From Manihot esculenta (Eukaryota; Streptophyta; Magnoliopsida; Malpighiales; Euphorbiaceae), in assembly GCF_001659605.2 (NCBI RefSeq), contig NC_035168.2, forward strand, positions 5,760,058-5,824,057: 64,000 bases of DNA, in the 5' to 3' direction. Shown here piece by piece: positions 22,916-34,975 of this stretch. The number at the start of each line of letters is the position of its first letter. Position 1 is the first letter of the stretch. Position numbers and translations under genes: made by a program. The notes beneath the pieces are model-generated. The model made no database searches. It saw only the letters and a program-made list of their open reading frames with translations, and was not told the origin of the DNA.

Positions 22916-23690
22916 TTTTTTTTTTTTCGAAGATATAGTGAGTATCATTCAAAAGATTAAAGACCTAAATTACAGACAGAAATTAGATTTTTAGAGTTCA
23001 AAAAATAAAAAATCAACTAAAAATTAAACCTAAAAAATTCACTCATGTATGACTCAATCGTAACCAAACTAAAGAAGATGTTGTTCTTTAGCCGCTGGAA
23101 CAATTATGACTACTGCTACCAACCAGAAAAGATCGAATAAAAGCTCCTACACAGTAGCTAAAGCCATGCAAAGCACACAGAAGAATGGTGGAGCCTCCAG
23201 CAGCCAAGAGAAGGAAGATCCATCTTTCCAACAATAAAAAGGAGTCACTCTTCTAAAAAAAAATATGTATGTTAGTTTTTAGAGTAGCCACATAAGACTA
23301 GACACTAGAGAAAGGGAGTCAAACCTCCACAATTGAGTCTAAATCCCTGCCCCTAGAGGCATAATAATACCACTCTCCAAATCCAGACAACACCAGCAAA
23401 AAGGCATCAGCTTCACGACTACCAATATTTCCTTTTGCCATTAGCGCTTTAAAAACTCATATTTGGAGAAGTAAAAAGAAAAATATAAAAAAACACCAAG
23501 CAGGCATCACAAATATTCTCTCTGATGAAACTCAAATCCGCAAGAGACAAAATCAAAAAATTTTTCAAATGAAAAATCTATAAAACTAAGCGAGGTTGGA
23601 CGAGACGTTCCCGCTCGAATAAGGCAGGGGCAACCGCAGACCGGCAAAGAGAGACTTCCGGCCTTAAACAAAAGAAACAAGAGGATTTTT
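22916..23690 (-). mobile_element. LINE-like retroelement tail with poly(A)
   Basis: In minus orientation, moderately GC-rich DNA ends in a plant-LINE-like 3' UTR containing ATACTCACTATATCTTCG, then an A run (seen as T at about 22917-22928). The tail and the abrupt composition change at 23690 suggest a 5'-truncated non-LTR insertion. No clear RT or endonuclease peptide is seen and the flanking duplication could not be identified, so the class is provisional. Confidence 0.4.
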
Positions 23691-23699
23691 TTTCTTTAT

Positions 23700-24720
23700 T
23701 ATGCATTGTTACTTTTTTATTTAATATTATTTCATTTCTTTTATTTCTTCAGATGATTTTCATATATTACTACTATATGTTATAATTTAGATTATTATCA
23801 GATAAAAAATGGTAATTTTGTATTTAATCACAACTATACTCACAACTCTTAATTTTGGATTATAAATTTTTAATTTTTAAATTTTTTGTGATTATAGTTT
23901 ATTTCTAAAATAATTTGTTGAATGGAATAAAAAAAGTCTAAAATTCTATATTTAATTATTATTATAGTCAAAATTTTTAATATTATATTTAATTTTTTTA
24001 TTTACAATTATAATTAATTCTTAAAATAATTTTAATCACTTTAAATTAGTGTAAAGTATTTATTTACTTTTTTAAATAATTAATTAATTCTAATTAACAA
24101 CATACTCTAAACGCACTTAATTCTTATTATTCTAATTCCTAACTCTTATCATTTAATTAATCATATACCCAAACACACTTTTAACTATTATTATTCTAAT
24201 GTCTAACTTCTATCATTTAATTAATCATATACCTTAGAGTTAAAGTATCAGTTACATATATTTATTTAATTAAATATTAAAAAAGTAAATATAATATTAA
24301 AATAATCTTTTCTTTAATTATAGTTTTTAGTGTAACTTTTCTAACGCTGGATTGTGCATGTCGTTTTGGTGTGTTTCTTTTCCTTTTCATTGTTCTGGAT
24401 ATGTTGATCGGTGTGGTTCTTCTATTAATTTTTTTTTCTTTGGCTATAACTGAGATGGAGGTGCTGATGGTATTCACGATGGTGATTGTCGATGAAACCA
24501 ATCTTGGATTGCTGTTCCATGTGGGGCTGGAATTTGAGGTTGGATATGAATTACTGTTTAGTGCTTGACTATTAGATTTTTAAATGCAGTAAAATTTGTA
24601 ATGTTAAAATATATATATATAATATAAAATATTTCAGGTAAAAAAAAAAGAAATATTTTAAACAATATAAAGTATAAAAATAAAATCTTAATTAAAAGAT
24701 AAACCTAAATAACCAAACTC
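23700..24720. other. AT-rich intergenic DNA
   Basis: Very AT-rich, with repeated TAATTAATC and ATCATTTAATTAATCATATAC words (near 24110-24235, a short tandem duplication). No supported gene. Confidence 0.6.
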
Positions 24721-26263
24721 TGTTACCAAAAAAGCCGTTAAGTCCCCAACCCTAAAATCTCTCTCAACTCTCAAGCCTGAGCACTGCCGCCCTCCCCTCC
24801 CCTCCCCCCTTCGGCCTCTCCGCCGATCGTCCCTCTGCTCTTCGCGCTGTCAATGCGTTGCTGCCTCTGCTGATCCTGGTTGCTGCGTTCGCTGGTCCTG
24901 GTCCTCGTTGCTGCTTTTGCTTTTTCTTATGAAATAGTTTCATGAAGTATTTTGCAATACTAGAACTGCAATCAGAACCGTAATTTAGATCTGATTGCTG
25001 GTACTTCACCAACCAAGACGGGGTTTTTTGGAAAAATAAATTGTTCACGGAGGACAGATTGGTAAATTTTAGTGATATTGGGCCTAAATTGAAACTTGTT
25101 TACAGCGCAAGGACCTACTTGGAATTTCAATTAACTTAAACCCTAGTTAGTAATGTCAAATCGTTGAACTACCATCGTCAAACTGAACGAAGCCTCTTTT
25201 TTCCCTGACCAAGAGAAAGCACACACAGGTATTTTCGCTGCTTCCCCAGTCTGAATTTATAATTTTTTCTCCTCTTCGTTTTTGCCGTTCTTTATTTCTC
25301 GTGATGGCTCTGCTTCCCCCCCTCCTCCTCCTTCTTTGAAGTTACGACATGAACATAGATGAGCATGCCGATGCTGGTGTTACATAATGTTAAATTTGAA
25401 GCTGTAATGTTCTCCATGCTAATATTCTCAACTGTGTTCTTGAATTCGTTGTGTTTTGGTAGCTGAGTTCCTCTCTTTCCTTCACTCTCTACGTACTGTT
25501 TGCTAAATTTTAGTTCTATGTATATATCTATATATATTTGCCCTCAGCAGCTGAATGATTCTGATTGTCCCCTTTTTTCTTATAAAAGAAATTCTTCACG
25601 GCCTTCACTGCAATTTTTTATTTTTTTTATTTTTTGGTTCTGGGTTGAATTTGGCGAACTGGGTTTCAGAATTTGGCAGAGTCGCAGAAGTTTAGAGGAT
25701 TTTGAATTCTTGCGCATCTAGTTAATTCATTTCTGTTAATGAAAAATTATCCACATTTAGATTTGCGAAATGAAGGTTTTTCACTTTGTTATGGTTGTTT
25801 GCTGAGAAATGGTTCTCATGAGCTGACTGTATGTGTGTAATGAAATTGATGGTCATGGTTGCAGCCTTGTGAGGTGACTTTTTAATGTTTGGTTACAGGA
25901 GTAGAGTAGCTTTTTGTTCCGCCTTCATTACAGTTCCCCTAAGTAGTTTTTCTTTATGACGTGCTTTGACTATTTCTGTCTTTCTTCCTTTTATTTATTT
26001 ATTTATGTTTTTATTTATTTTTAATTATTGACTTGATGTCATCAGTGTTATTTTTGGCAGTGATACTGATTTATGCAAGAAAATCAGAGGAGGTTGAAAA
26101 AAGATTCTGTTTGGGTGATGTAAAGAAACAAGCAGATTGTTCCCTTCTGAGAGAGACCGATCCCCTTCCTGTTTAATGGTCATTCAAAGGGAAAGAGTTA
26201 CTGTTGGACTTATGGTTATTATATCCTTCTAAGTTTTTATTATTTTGTAGTGGTTAGGACAGA
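24720..26263 (+). promoter_or_regulatory. Upstream region and probable 5' UTR of first PPR gene
   Basis: A GC-rich patch (24770-24900, CCTCCCCTCC-type) marks a possible transcription-start region, or a fragment of another transcript. CACACAG followed by GTATTTTCGCTG at about 25227 looks like a 5' UTR donor, and TTTTGTAG before TGGTTAGGACAG at about 26250 looks like the acceptor just ahead of the start codon. A spliced leader is inferred, not shown. Confidence 0.35.
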
Positions 26264-28036
26264 ATGAGAAGTTATACGTCTTCCCCTCAGAACTCTATAA
26301 TAGAACTTCGTTGTTTTCATGGCTTGCATTCATGCTTTAAAAAGTTTGGACCCAGTTGTTCAATGGTGAAAGCATCAGTCTTCAATTTGAAAAATTCAAT
26401 GAAGTGCTTTCACGGAAATGAGTCATATTTACTGCGGATAGGAGATCTTCATTCAGGAAAAACATTATTTTCTTTGCAATGTAAAGGACTGCAAAGAAGT
26501 GTGTGCATTGATAGGGTTGATGAAAATGACCAAGATGAGTGGAACTCTGAAACTCATCTGTCGGGTGTAGGTAGAAAGTCCAGGGAGCAAATAAGCACAA
26601 AGAATCATGGATCTCCAGCATTATCCATTGATGGGCCTTTTGTTGAAAATGACGAGGAAACCAACAATGAAATCCTTCAGCACTTGTGTAACAAAGGAAG
26701 ACTCATGGATGCATCAAGGCTTATAGATGTTATGGCTCGTAGAAACCAAATTCCCCACTTCATTTGTTGCACAAACTTAATCAGGGGCTTTGCCAAAGTT
26801 GAACAGATAGATAAAGCTGCCAAGGTTCTTAAGATCATGGTCATGTCAGGTGGGGTTCCAGATGTTATTACATACAACATGATGATTGGAGGTTTATGCA
26901 AAAGAGGAAAACTAAGATCTGCCATTGATCTTCTTGAAGATATGAGCTTGAGTGGTTGTGCTCCTGATGTGATCACTTATAACACAATAATTCGTTCCAT
27001 GTTTAATAAGGGAAATTTTGATCAAGCTGTTCAGTTCTGGAAGGAGCAATTGAGGCGGGGATGCCCTCCATATCTGATAACCTACACAGTTCTCATTGAG
27101 CTAGTCTGCAAGCATTGTGGAGCTGTTAGGGCCATGGAAGTGTTGGAGGATATGGCAATGGAAGGATGCTATCCTGATCTTGTTACCTACAATTCATTGG
27201 TCAATTTTACTTGTAAACAGGGGAAGTATGAAGATGCAGCATTGATCATTTATAACATCCTGTCTCATGGAATGGAGCCCAATGCTGTAACTTACAATAC
27301 GCTTCTGCATTCTCTTTGTAGTTCTGGGTTATGGGATGAAGTAGATGAGATTGTTGAAATCATGAAAGCAACTTACCATCCTCCTACAGTAGTTACTTAC
27401 AATACACTGATTAATGGATTGTGTAAGTCTGGACTTGTGGACCGCGCCATTGATTTCTTTCTTCAAATGGTTCATGAAGATTGTTCACCTGACATTGTTA
27501 CTTATAATACTCTTCTTGGTGCATTATGTAAAGAAGGAAAGGTGGATGAGGCCCTTCAATTACTTGGCCTTTTAAGCTTTAGCAGCTGTTCTCCTGGGTT
27601 GATAACTTATAATACTGTTATTGATGGATTGACTAGATGGGGCTGTATGGAGAAAGCAATGATGTTATACAGTCAAATGATAGAAAATGGGATCACTCCA
27701 GATGGTATTACCCATCGTTCATTGGTATGGGGGTTTTGCTCAGCAAATCAAGTTGAGGACGCTATCGAGCTGCTGAGAGAGATGGGAAAGAGAGACCACA
27801 GGATCAATATTAGTGCTTACAAGTTGGTGATTGATGGTTTATGTAAAAAGAAGAAGGTGGATATTGCAATACAAGTTCTGGAAATTATGATCTCAAGTCG
27901 ATGCAAGCCAGATGAAGAAATTTATTCTATTCTAATTAAAGGCCTGGCAGATGCTGGTATGATCAAAGAGGCTAATGAATTGCGGCAGAAGTTGATAAAC
28001 AAAAAAGTTCTTAATGATCAAATTATATTGGATTAA
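26264..28036 (+). CDS. P-class pentatricopeptide repeat protein (At1g08610 type)
   Basis: Single-exon, 590 residues. An N-terminal region of about 125 residues has no repeats and is rich in Ser, Lys and Arg, as expected for an organelle-targeting sequence plus linker. From about residue 130 to 580 there are roughly 13 tandem 35-residue PPR motifs of the form YNTLINGLCKSGLVDRAIDF...SPDIVT, with no E, DYW or SMR tail, so this is a P-class protein. These bind single-stranded organellar RNA and act in processing, stability or translation. The features TNNEILQHLCNKG and VPDVITYNMMIGGLCKRG match my recollection of Arabidopsis At1g08610. The frame is intact. The start is the first ATG after a plausible 5' UTR acceptor. 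The target is unknown. Confidence 0.93.
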   Translation: MRSYTSSPQNSIIELRCFHGLHSCFKKFGPSCSMVKASVFNLKNSMKCFHGNESYLLRIGDLHSGKTLFSLQCKGLQRSVCIDRVDENDQDEWNSETHLSGVGRKSREQISTKNHGSPALSIDGPFVENDEETNNEILQHLCNKGRLMDASRLIDVMARRNQIPHFICCTNLIRGFAKVEQIDKAAKVLKIMVMSGGVPDVITYNMMIGGLCKRGKLRSAIDLLEDMSLSGCAPDVITYNTIIRSMFNKGNFDQAVQFWKEQLRRGCPPYLITYTVLIELVCKHCGAVRAMEVLEDMAMEGCYPDLVTYNSLVNFTCKQGKYEDAALIIYNILSHGMEPNAVTYNTLLHSLCSSGLWDEVDEIVEIMKATYHPPTVVTYNTLINGLCKSGLVDRAIDFFLQMVHEDCSPDIVTYNTLLGALCKEGKVDEALQLLGLLSFSSCSPGLITYNTVIDGLTRWGCMEKAMMLYSQMIENGITPDGITHRSLVWGFCSANQVEDAIELLREMGKRDHRINISAYKLVIDGLCKKKKVDIAIQVLEIMISSRCKPDEEIYSILIKGLADAGMIKEANELRQKLINKKVLNDQIILD

Positions 28037-28920
28037 CAGTTTATGCAAGAGGGGTGGTTTGAGCTCACTTATAGCCTTGGGGTTTAATGCAGGAATGTTG
28101 TGTAGTTATTTCCTTGAACCTAGCTCAGGATCTTTATGACATGCAAAGCATGTTTGAAATGTTTTGGCACATTATAGAGTTGTATTTTGGCACATTGTTT
28201 TTGTAAGCTACAAACCAAAATATAAATTCACCACAGGAATTTGGAAAAAAAGATACTTAGTTTTTGTAGGTTTGATTGCTAGTTCCGTTCTTCTCTTATC
28301 TCTTAGTTCATGAATCTTATTCTTTGTTATTTATTTCATCAGGGTGTTATGGGTATCCAATGGAAATTCAAGCACCTTTTTCCATGGCTTTAAGATGTGC
28401 TATGCTTTTAATGCAATACTTTCTCAACATTTATCTGCCTAACATAGTTTATTGGGCTGAATTGAACATCTTTGGGTGTTTGCGCTTACCCACTATATAT
28501 TAATATGTTTCTCTTGCCAAGTGTATATTAGTCTAGGCACCATGTTCTCAATGCACACGGCTGTGGTAGAAACTGATTGTGGACATGTCCTCAATGCCAA
28601 GGAACAGAAAATGTTTCATTTAAATTGTAGTTCTATGTACAGAAAATAAAGACACCATGTTCTTGTCGTATTCTGCTATTTCAGTGTTTATTTGTGCGAT
28701 TTGGTCTGCTTGTTTCCTCACTTCAAATTGAGTGAGCAAGGACTATTGAAGATTGATTTATTATCTTGTTTTCAAATTTAGTTTGTTTTAATTTATTTGA
28801 TATTTGAATTTGTGTCATTTTGATGGAATTTCTTTTTATTTGTTTATGTTGTAGTTTGTATTTATGTGATCTTTCTATTTACTGTCTTTTTTATTTTTTG
28901 GTGTTATTTGTATGAGTAAT
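28037..28920. other. PPR gene 3' flank
   Basis: Probable 3' UTR for the first few hundred bases, then T-rich intergenic DNA. Short ORFs here look random. Confidence 0.5.
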
Positions 28921-28929
28921 GACTGATAA

Positions 28930-29205
28930 TAGATTAATGTGTTACAAAAGTTATGTTTTTGAATTTGAAATTCAAGCTCGAGCTTGAACTTGAACTTTTT
29001 GATCTCTCAAATCGAGCTTGAGCTTGGAAACATATTAATGAGACTAAATCAAACTGAGCTCGAATTAAGCTCGTTAATATGTTAAATGAGCACATTATGA
29101 GCTGAGCTGGAATCAAGCTCGAGCTTCCAAATATTTTTTGTTAATCGAGCTGGGGCTTTCCAAAAGTTGGCTCGGATGGGTTTGATTTGATTACACCCTT
29201 ACTTT
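28930..29205. mobile_element. Possible hAT-like MITE with GAGCTCGAGCTTG words
   Basis: The segment repeats GAGCTTGAGCTTG, GAGCTCGAATT and AAGCTCGAGCTT words on both strands and ends TTTGATTACACCC, the reverse of the GGGTGTAA start common to a widespread group of plant hAT-type elements. The left end and target duplication are not resolved. A shorter stretch with GAGCTCGAACTC words occurs at 53780-53900 in the phosphatase gene's intron 1. Confidence 0.38.
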
Positions 29206-29249
29206 TTTGGTGGCAGTGAGAACTGAGAACGAGCAAAGGTGATTCAATT

Positions 29250-32200
29250 TTGAAAGGAAATGTTTTTGATCTACTGAATCAATTCGAGCACATTTTGGAT
29301 TCCAATCCTTTGTTGTATACATGTATTGTCCTTTTTTCTTTCCTTTTCCATGCATCCTATGATCTGAAATTAGGTGCATTAATCCTTTATTATGGGTTTC
29401 TAATCCAATACAGCGATGAAGTAGGGTTTATTCGCCCCGGTCCCTGCCCAATTCGTGATTCTAAATAAAGAAGTGGAGAGTAGCGGACAAAAATCAAAAG
29501 ATGAGACCTGGAGCTCAGATAAGATTCCAATTTTTGCCTTTTTGGAACAGAGATCATAAGTTGGGGATTTCAATGCATGCACTTCTTCCATTGTATAAGG
29601 CTGCCAAGGATGCTTTTATGGATGCAATTGGACAGTATAAGCCGTGCATATGGGGATGAGATGGATTTGCCTAGGTCTTCAGCTATTGAAAGTGAGGTCA
29701 TGAAGCATAGCAAGGCGCTCTGATTGTTAAGCTGTGACTTTGGCCCTGCATGGAATTCCACTCCAGGCATTTTTCCTTGTTATAATCTGTTCTAGTTGAC
29801 ATATCTTTCATAATCTGAAAGTTAGCTACTTTCAGTTTTTGTCTTTGCATGGATATAAAAATAATGCTATTTTACATATATTGCTTGTTTGCTTGTTGCT
29901 TGTATGCATCTCCCAGGAAGTTAATTTTGTCAAAGAAGCACCCCACATCATTGTTTAGTGATGAACTTCTATTCGCAAGCCTTGTTCTTTCCTATTCACC
30001 TAAAAGTGAACAAGCCTGGTGCCATAGGTAACATCAACTGATGTATTCTCTTGCTCTTAATTTGATGTTGCTTAGTTTTATTGTTTCACATTTTAGAAGT
30101 TTCTGGGTAATTGACCTGAACAACAGTTAGGAACTTTTTCTCCCATAATAAAGGACCTAATTTTTATGCTCATATTAAATTGACAGGTGGTGGGTGATCA
30201 AGATGATTGCTGAGAAATATTCAGCTATGCAAGAGATTGTAGTAAAGAATCTGATCTAGTGGAAAAGATAGCCTAGGTATAAGTTCAGTTTAACAGTTGA
30301 AATATTCAATACTATTAATTAATGAAGGTTCATAAACTTTTCGTAGTGATAAATTATAATGTTCTTTTATCAGTTGCATTTTTAGTTAATTTCTCATTAC
30401 CCTTTGCAAGGACATGCCAGTTATTTCAATGAAAGCTAAATTGATGATATTGGTTTTGCAAACAAATTTTTAGAAGCATATGTTCCAGTGGGAGCCTACT
30501 AAGTTATAACTGTAAAAGTCCATCTTGATCTTTTTTATTTTTTATTTTTTATTTTTTCTGAACCATTTTACCTTTTCCCACCAAACTAATAACTTTTGGC
30601 ACCTTAGTTTTTGGGGACATCCTCTATAATAACATGTTGGCATGGGGTGAGTAGTGTCAACATGATGTTCACTTTTTGCAGAGATAAAAAATGAACTACA
30701 GAGCATATCACGACAGGTGGTTGGTTTTTTACATGACAAGAGAACAGGCTAGTGTTCAGATTGTATGAATGCTTTTAGAGATATATGTATTTGCTTCAAT
30801 TCTCTCCCTTGATGTGCATGGAAGTTCATATCTTTTTATAATTGTGTTAGATTCACTCTCCTCCTGACTCTAGAAAAACCTGTCGCCTGTATTTTCTGGT
30901 TCTGATCATATTTTTCCTTTTAATGATGTTCTTACTATTCTAGAAAAATATCATTTTTAACTTATTCATGGTTCTTCTAAACTATATAAACCAAATATGT
31001 GCCTTCAGGTGCTACTTGAGTTGAACAAATCCAAAAAAAGGGCTGGGTTACATGTTGCTGACAATTCTTGCTTCCATTATCGTGCAGTGAGTTCTCATCT
31101 TAAATTCTAATCCTTTCATTGAATTATGTAGAGATAAACACAAATAAATTAGAATTAGGAAGAAGAATTGCATCACTACGTAGTGGTTTGAGGACATCTT
31201 GCATGGGGATTTGGATATTTTAATTTAGCATGACTTACCTATTGATGGCAGCAGCAGCTAAATTTTGCTTGATTTGAATTCTTGTCAAATTGCAGCGACT
31301 GATGCTCAGGATTTTAGACCAGTCATGCCACAAACAATAATATGAAACTTCAGATCTTAATGTTGAGATGTATCAAATATGGAAGGTAAATGGTGTTCCA
31401 TACTATGATATAATTATCATCATTTCTCTCTTCTTTTGAAAGCCAATCTTCCAACTTGTATCATGTGTATGCATGTAGCTCTTGATGCCTTCCCAGATAC
31501 TGCATCTCGTAATTGTCATTTATCAAGTTCAACAGATATGTGCATGTACATGTTGGGCCCACATATGTACAGTTGTACACATATGTTAATTTATATTTAG
31601 TCATCCTTCAAACTCTAGTTGACAGTTGTCCCTGTACGACTTTTTTTCCTTGCGGTAATCTGTTTGTTCATAAGACAAGTTGTTTCTTGCTTGTTCCGGT
31701 TCAGTTGTGTGAAAATCCTAGTGCAACTAATTAAGAAAATAGTTGCATGCCCATATTTTTTACTTGGTTTATTTGACATTTTAATAACCTGGATACATGA
31801 CAGGAAGAGCTTCTATGGAATGAAGATTTAATTAAACATTATGTAGGAAGAGAGGGCTATCTCTTGCGCTCAGACCCTGAGCTCATTCTCTCTTTCTCTC
31901 TTTCTTTCTCTTTTCTTTTTAGTTTTTCTTCTTTGTGGGGTGAGGTATGACTTATCCACAGTGCTCTTCTGTAGGCAAAAACACCTTCAGTATTGCATCT
32001 TTGAAATCTGTTTGTGTATGGTATTGCTTGGTAGATCCAGGATTGCAATTCACAACTACAACAGCTGGCCTCATTTTGTGACAATATATTATTGATGCAC
32101 TAGTTTTAGATATATATATTTTTTTCTCTTTGTTTTTCTTTAGTAAAAGGAAGGAAAAAAAACAGACTTTCCAGGAAATTTTCAAGTGGTCTTTCAACCA

Positions 32201-32780
32201 CTGCAGTCAACCTATAGTTGCATTTCACTTATCCTTGAATTACAGGCTCTAGGGCTGTTTCACCGATTCAATAAACTTATAATTGATATTTTTTTTTTTT
32301 TTTGAAATGGGAATAGGGGATGGGGGAGTAAAATGTACTTATTATCATACTAAATTTTATATTATTATATTAAAAATGATAAAATATATTATAAAAATAA
32401 TTAAAATTTTTTATTATTATAAAAACTTATATTATAAATATATTATTATAATATATTAATAATGAAAAATAAAAATGAAAAATAGAATTATTTGTAAAGG
32501 CTGCCTGCAGACTTTTTTTTGTAAGAAAAATAAAAGTTTCCCGTGGCTCTGTACACTCCACAAACACGTTAAATGAGAGAGGTACGGTCAAATTTTTTTT
32601 TTATTAAAGTCAAATATTTTTTTTTATCAAAATTCTAAAAAAGAAAAAAACCTATTTTCTTAACTTATTAGTTGAATGGTTTTGTTGATCCAAATCTCAG
32701 GAGAATGAACTCAAAAAGAAGCAAAATGCTGAATGAAGCTTGTCCTGCTGGATCCTCACTCTGGAGCAACTGCCTACCTC
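29250..32780 (+). pseudogene. Decayed PTAR1-like protein prenyltransferase alpha-repeat gene
   Basis: Ordered fragments of a plant PTAR1-type protein (At5g37130 family, by memory) lie in one direction: NVFDLLNQFEHILDSNPL (29259), SDEVGFIRPG (29413), WNRDHKLGIS and LLPLYKAAKDAFMDAI (29545-29630), EVMKHSKAL then LLSCDFGPAWN (29695-29755), SKKHPTSLFSDELLF and SPKSEQAWCHR (29928-30027), WVIKMIAEKYSAMQEI (30192), ESDLVEKIA (30250), MNYRAYHDRW as scattered words (30690), VLLELNKSKKRAGLHVADNS (31011), RLMLRIL (31296), EELLWNEDLIKHYVGREG (31804) and a weak LNEACPAGSSLW (32728). Exon spacing is kept, so it is not a retrocopy. There is no in-frame ATG at the 5' end, a TGA follows SKAL, and several frame changes split exons. 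PTAR1 proteins resemble farnesyl/geranylgeranyl-transferase alpha subunits. A functional copy would be expected elsewhere in the genome. Confidence 0.75.
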
Positions 32781-32799
32781 AAAGCATCTAACTGGTGGC

Positions 32800-33730
32800 T
32801 CAAGGAGAATATATAAATATATTTGACGTCTAAAATGTTTTTTTTTTTTTTTTTTCTTTTGTTGAATTTTGATCTAAAGAGGATAGATTCGGTGTAACAC
32901 AAAAATTACTCCATTCATAATTTGGATGTCACGGGCTCGTGTCTGAACATATGGACCGCAAAACAAGTACTAAACTATTGATTAAACTCTATTTTTGTTA
33001 TAGAAAATTCATACATTTTAGGTATAATAAAACTGTTAAATTTAATTTTTTTAAAAAAATAGAAAATTATTAGTAGTAATAATAGATTGTTTAAGCAATT
33101 TTTTAAAATTATTCAATTCAATCAATTTCAAAAATAGGGAAAATATTTTGTTATAGTATATGTAATTTTAAACAAACACATGGAATAAAATTGTATAATA
33201 ATAAAAAAAATTAAAATATTAAATTTAAAGAGTATTGGATAAAAAAAAATTAAATATTTAAAGTAATTTATATTTATATTCAACACGTAAAATAATAAAT
33301 TATAATATAATTCTTAAAATTTTATATTATTAATAAAACATATAATCCTTTAATTTAAAGTTTACATTAAAATTAAATATATCTTATATTAAATATATTA
33401 TAAATATTTATTATATATTTTGTAGGTGCATGTCAAAAAAGCAAAGCAAAAGTTATTTTAATGAAATTTATTTTAATTCAATTTCAGATTAATACTAAAC
33501 AAGATTTTTAATTTCAATTTCAATCCTATTTATGTGTTAAATTAATTATTGATTTTTTATTAATTCATTTTCTAATTTAACTTTTAATGTTTATAAACTT
33601 AAACATATTATTAAAATTTCAACTCAATCTTTTTTTTAAATTTTAATTAAATTTATTTTAAATTTAATTTTAATTAAAATAAATAATCATAACTGAAAAA
33701 ACTAAAAGATAAAATGAATTTTAATTTAAC
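32800..33730. other. AT-rich DNA with a possible SINE-like scrap
   Basis: A T run at 32840-32856 precedes TCACGGGCTCGTGTC at 32928, which loosely resembles a tRNA-derived B box. The rest is extremely AT-rich with no gene. Confidence 0.4.
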
Positions 33731-33734
33731 ACCT

Positions 33735-34330
33735 ATAAATCCTTGACATAAAACGGCATAGCATTTGGAACCATCACCATTCACCACCCATTTTCCATCT
33801 TCATCCTCAAACCAAACCCACGACATCACTCCTTCCCTTCATCACAACTCCATTTTTCTCCATAACCAGAGCCCCCTCTTTACCTGCACAGCCTCATCCC
33901 TTCCTTCACCACCGACCGCCTCAGCACTCTATTCTCCCTCAACACCACCCTTCTTTCACGACAGCCCCGTTAAAACCCAGTTCCATTCAGTGCTCCAGCG
34001 ACCCGCACGCAGAACCCTCAGCAAACCCATTCTGCAACAAGAAATCCCCAAAAAATCTCTGATAATTTTCATATTTCAGGTTATCTTCTCTCCGGTCACT
34101 TGCTCTTCTTCTTCTGATTTCGTCTATCTGTTGCCACCTTTATTTATCGTCGTTTTGAGAAGTTGCCAAGACATCGATAGCATCCATTTGTTCCGAAGGG
34201 TACCAACATTTCAGGCCACCCGAATGGAGTATCCTTTTGTTCCCAGACAACGGCATTACACTTAAGCAGGGATAAATTTCCCCTCAGTTACCTCACCATC
34301 AGCTTTTCAGGTCAAATTGGGTATTCTCAG
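33735..34330 (+). other. C/T-rich segment with 166-codon open frame, unassigned
   Basis: An abrupt change from AT-rich to CCTTC/ACC-rich sequence looks like a plant first exon encoding a Ser/Pro/Thr-rich leader. The open frame 33765-34265 lacks an ATG at its start and matches no family I know; a CATATTTCAGGTT splice-like site falls inside it. Given the oligopeptidase scrap 600 bp downstream, it may be the 5' end of the same dead gene, but nothing ties them. Confidence 0.25.
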
Positions 34331-34814
34331 TTTTTCTCACTTTATTTTATTTTATTTTTATCGTTTTATTAATTGTTTATTTTTTTAAAGATGCAAAATC
34401 ATTTCCAATTAACCTTGAATGCTCCTTACTTTGAGACTTATTAACAGTAATTTGGTGGATTATAATGGAAACATTCATATTTGGCATCTTGTAGTTGAGA
34501 TGATCCAACTTGGAAATCACTCTCTATTTGAGTTGTATCTGAATCATGCTTTGATACTATGGTTCCGTGTATGAGATTTATGTTGAAGTTTTAGATTTAT
34601 GTTTGGTTTGCTGTTGACGCTTGGAGTTTCATTAGGCTGTTATTTCTGCTCAATCCTTACATGTTTATTACATGATAGTGAAAAGAAGTGGTTACATAGC
34701 TTTGTTGTTAAAGTTGTTTGGCCTGTGAGTTTCATTTAAAATTTTAGGGTATACTGAAAACATGGATTCATGGTTACTGGTACTGTATGTGCAGAGTATT
34801 TAATAGAATAGAAG

Positions 34815-34975
34815 AATTGCTCAAAGGAAAAATTGTGCATTGAAGGAAGGAGTGCAGGGGGGTTGCTTATTGGCTCTGTTCTTAACATGAGGGCCTGATT
34901 TGTTCAAGGCAGTTGTTGCAAAAGCACCTTTTGTGGATGTTCTGATTACAACTGAAGAATGGGAGGTATTCTTTT
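34815..34975 (+). pseudogene. Fragment of prolyl oligopeptidase (S9) family gene
   Basis: SAGGLLIGSVLNMR (34853-34894) is followed, after a single extra base, by PDLFKAVVAKAPFVDVL and then TTEEWE. This is the S9 peptidase block around the nucleophile (GxSxGG type followed by RPDLFKAAVAxVPFVDV). The first residue of SAGGLL corresponds to the catalytic Ser. The one-base frameshift between MR and PDLF and the absence of other domains show a dead fragment. The loss of the 12-residue stretch normally between VL and the EEWE-type motif is also consistent with decay. Confidence 0.65.

Noticed and set aside
24371..24568. 65-codon hydrophobic plus-strand frame
   Set aside because: T-rich DNA naturally gives Leu/Ile/Val/Phe codons; no homologue is recognised.
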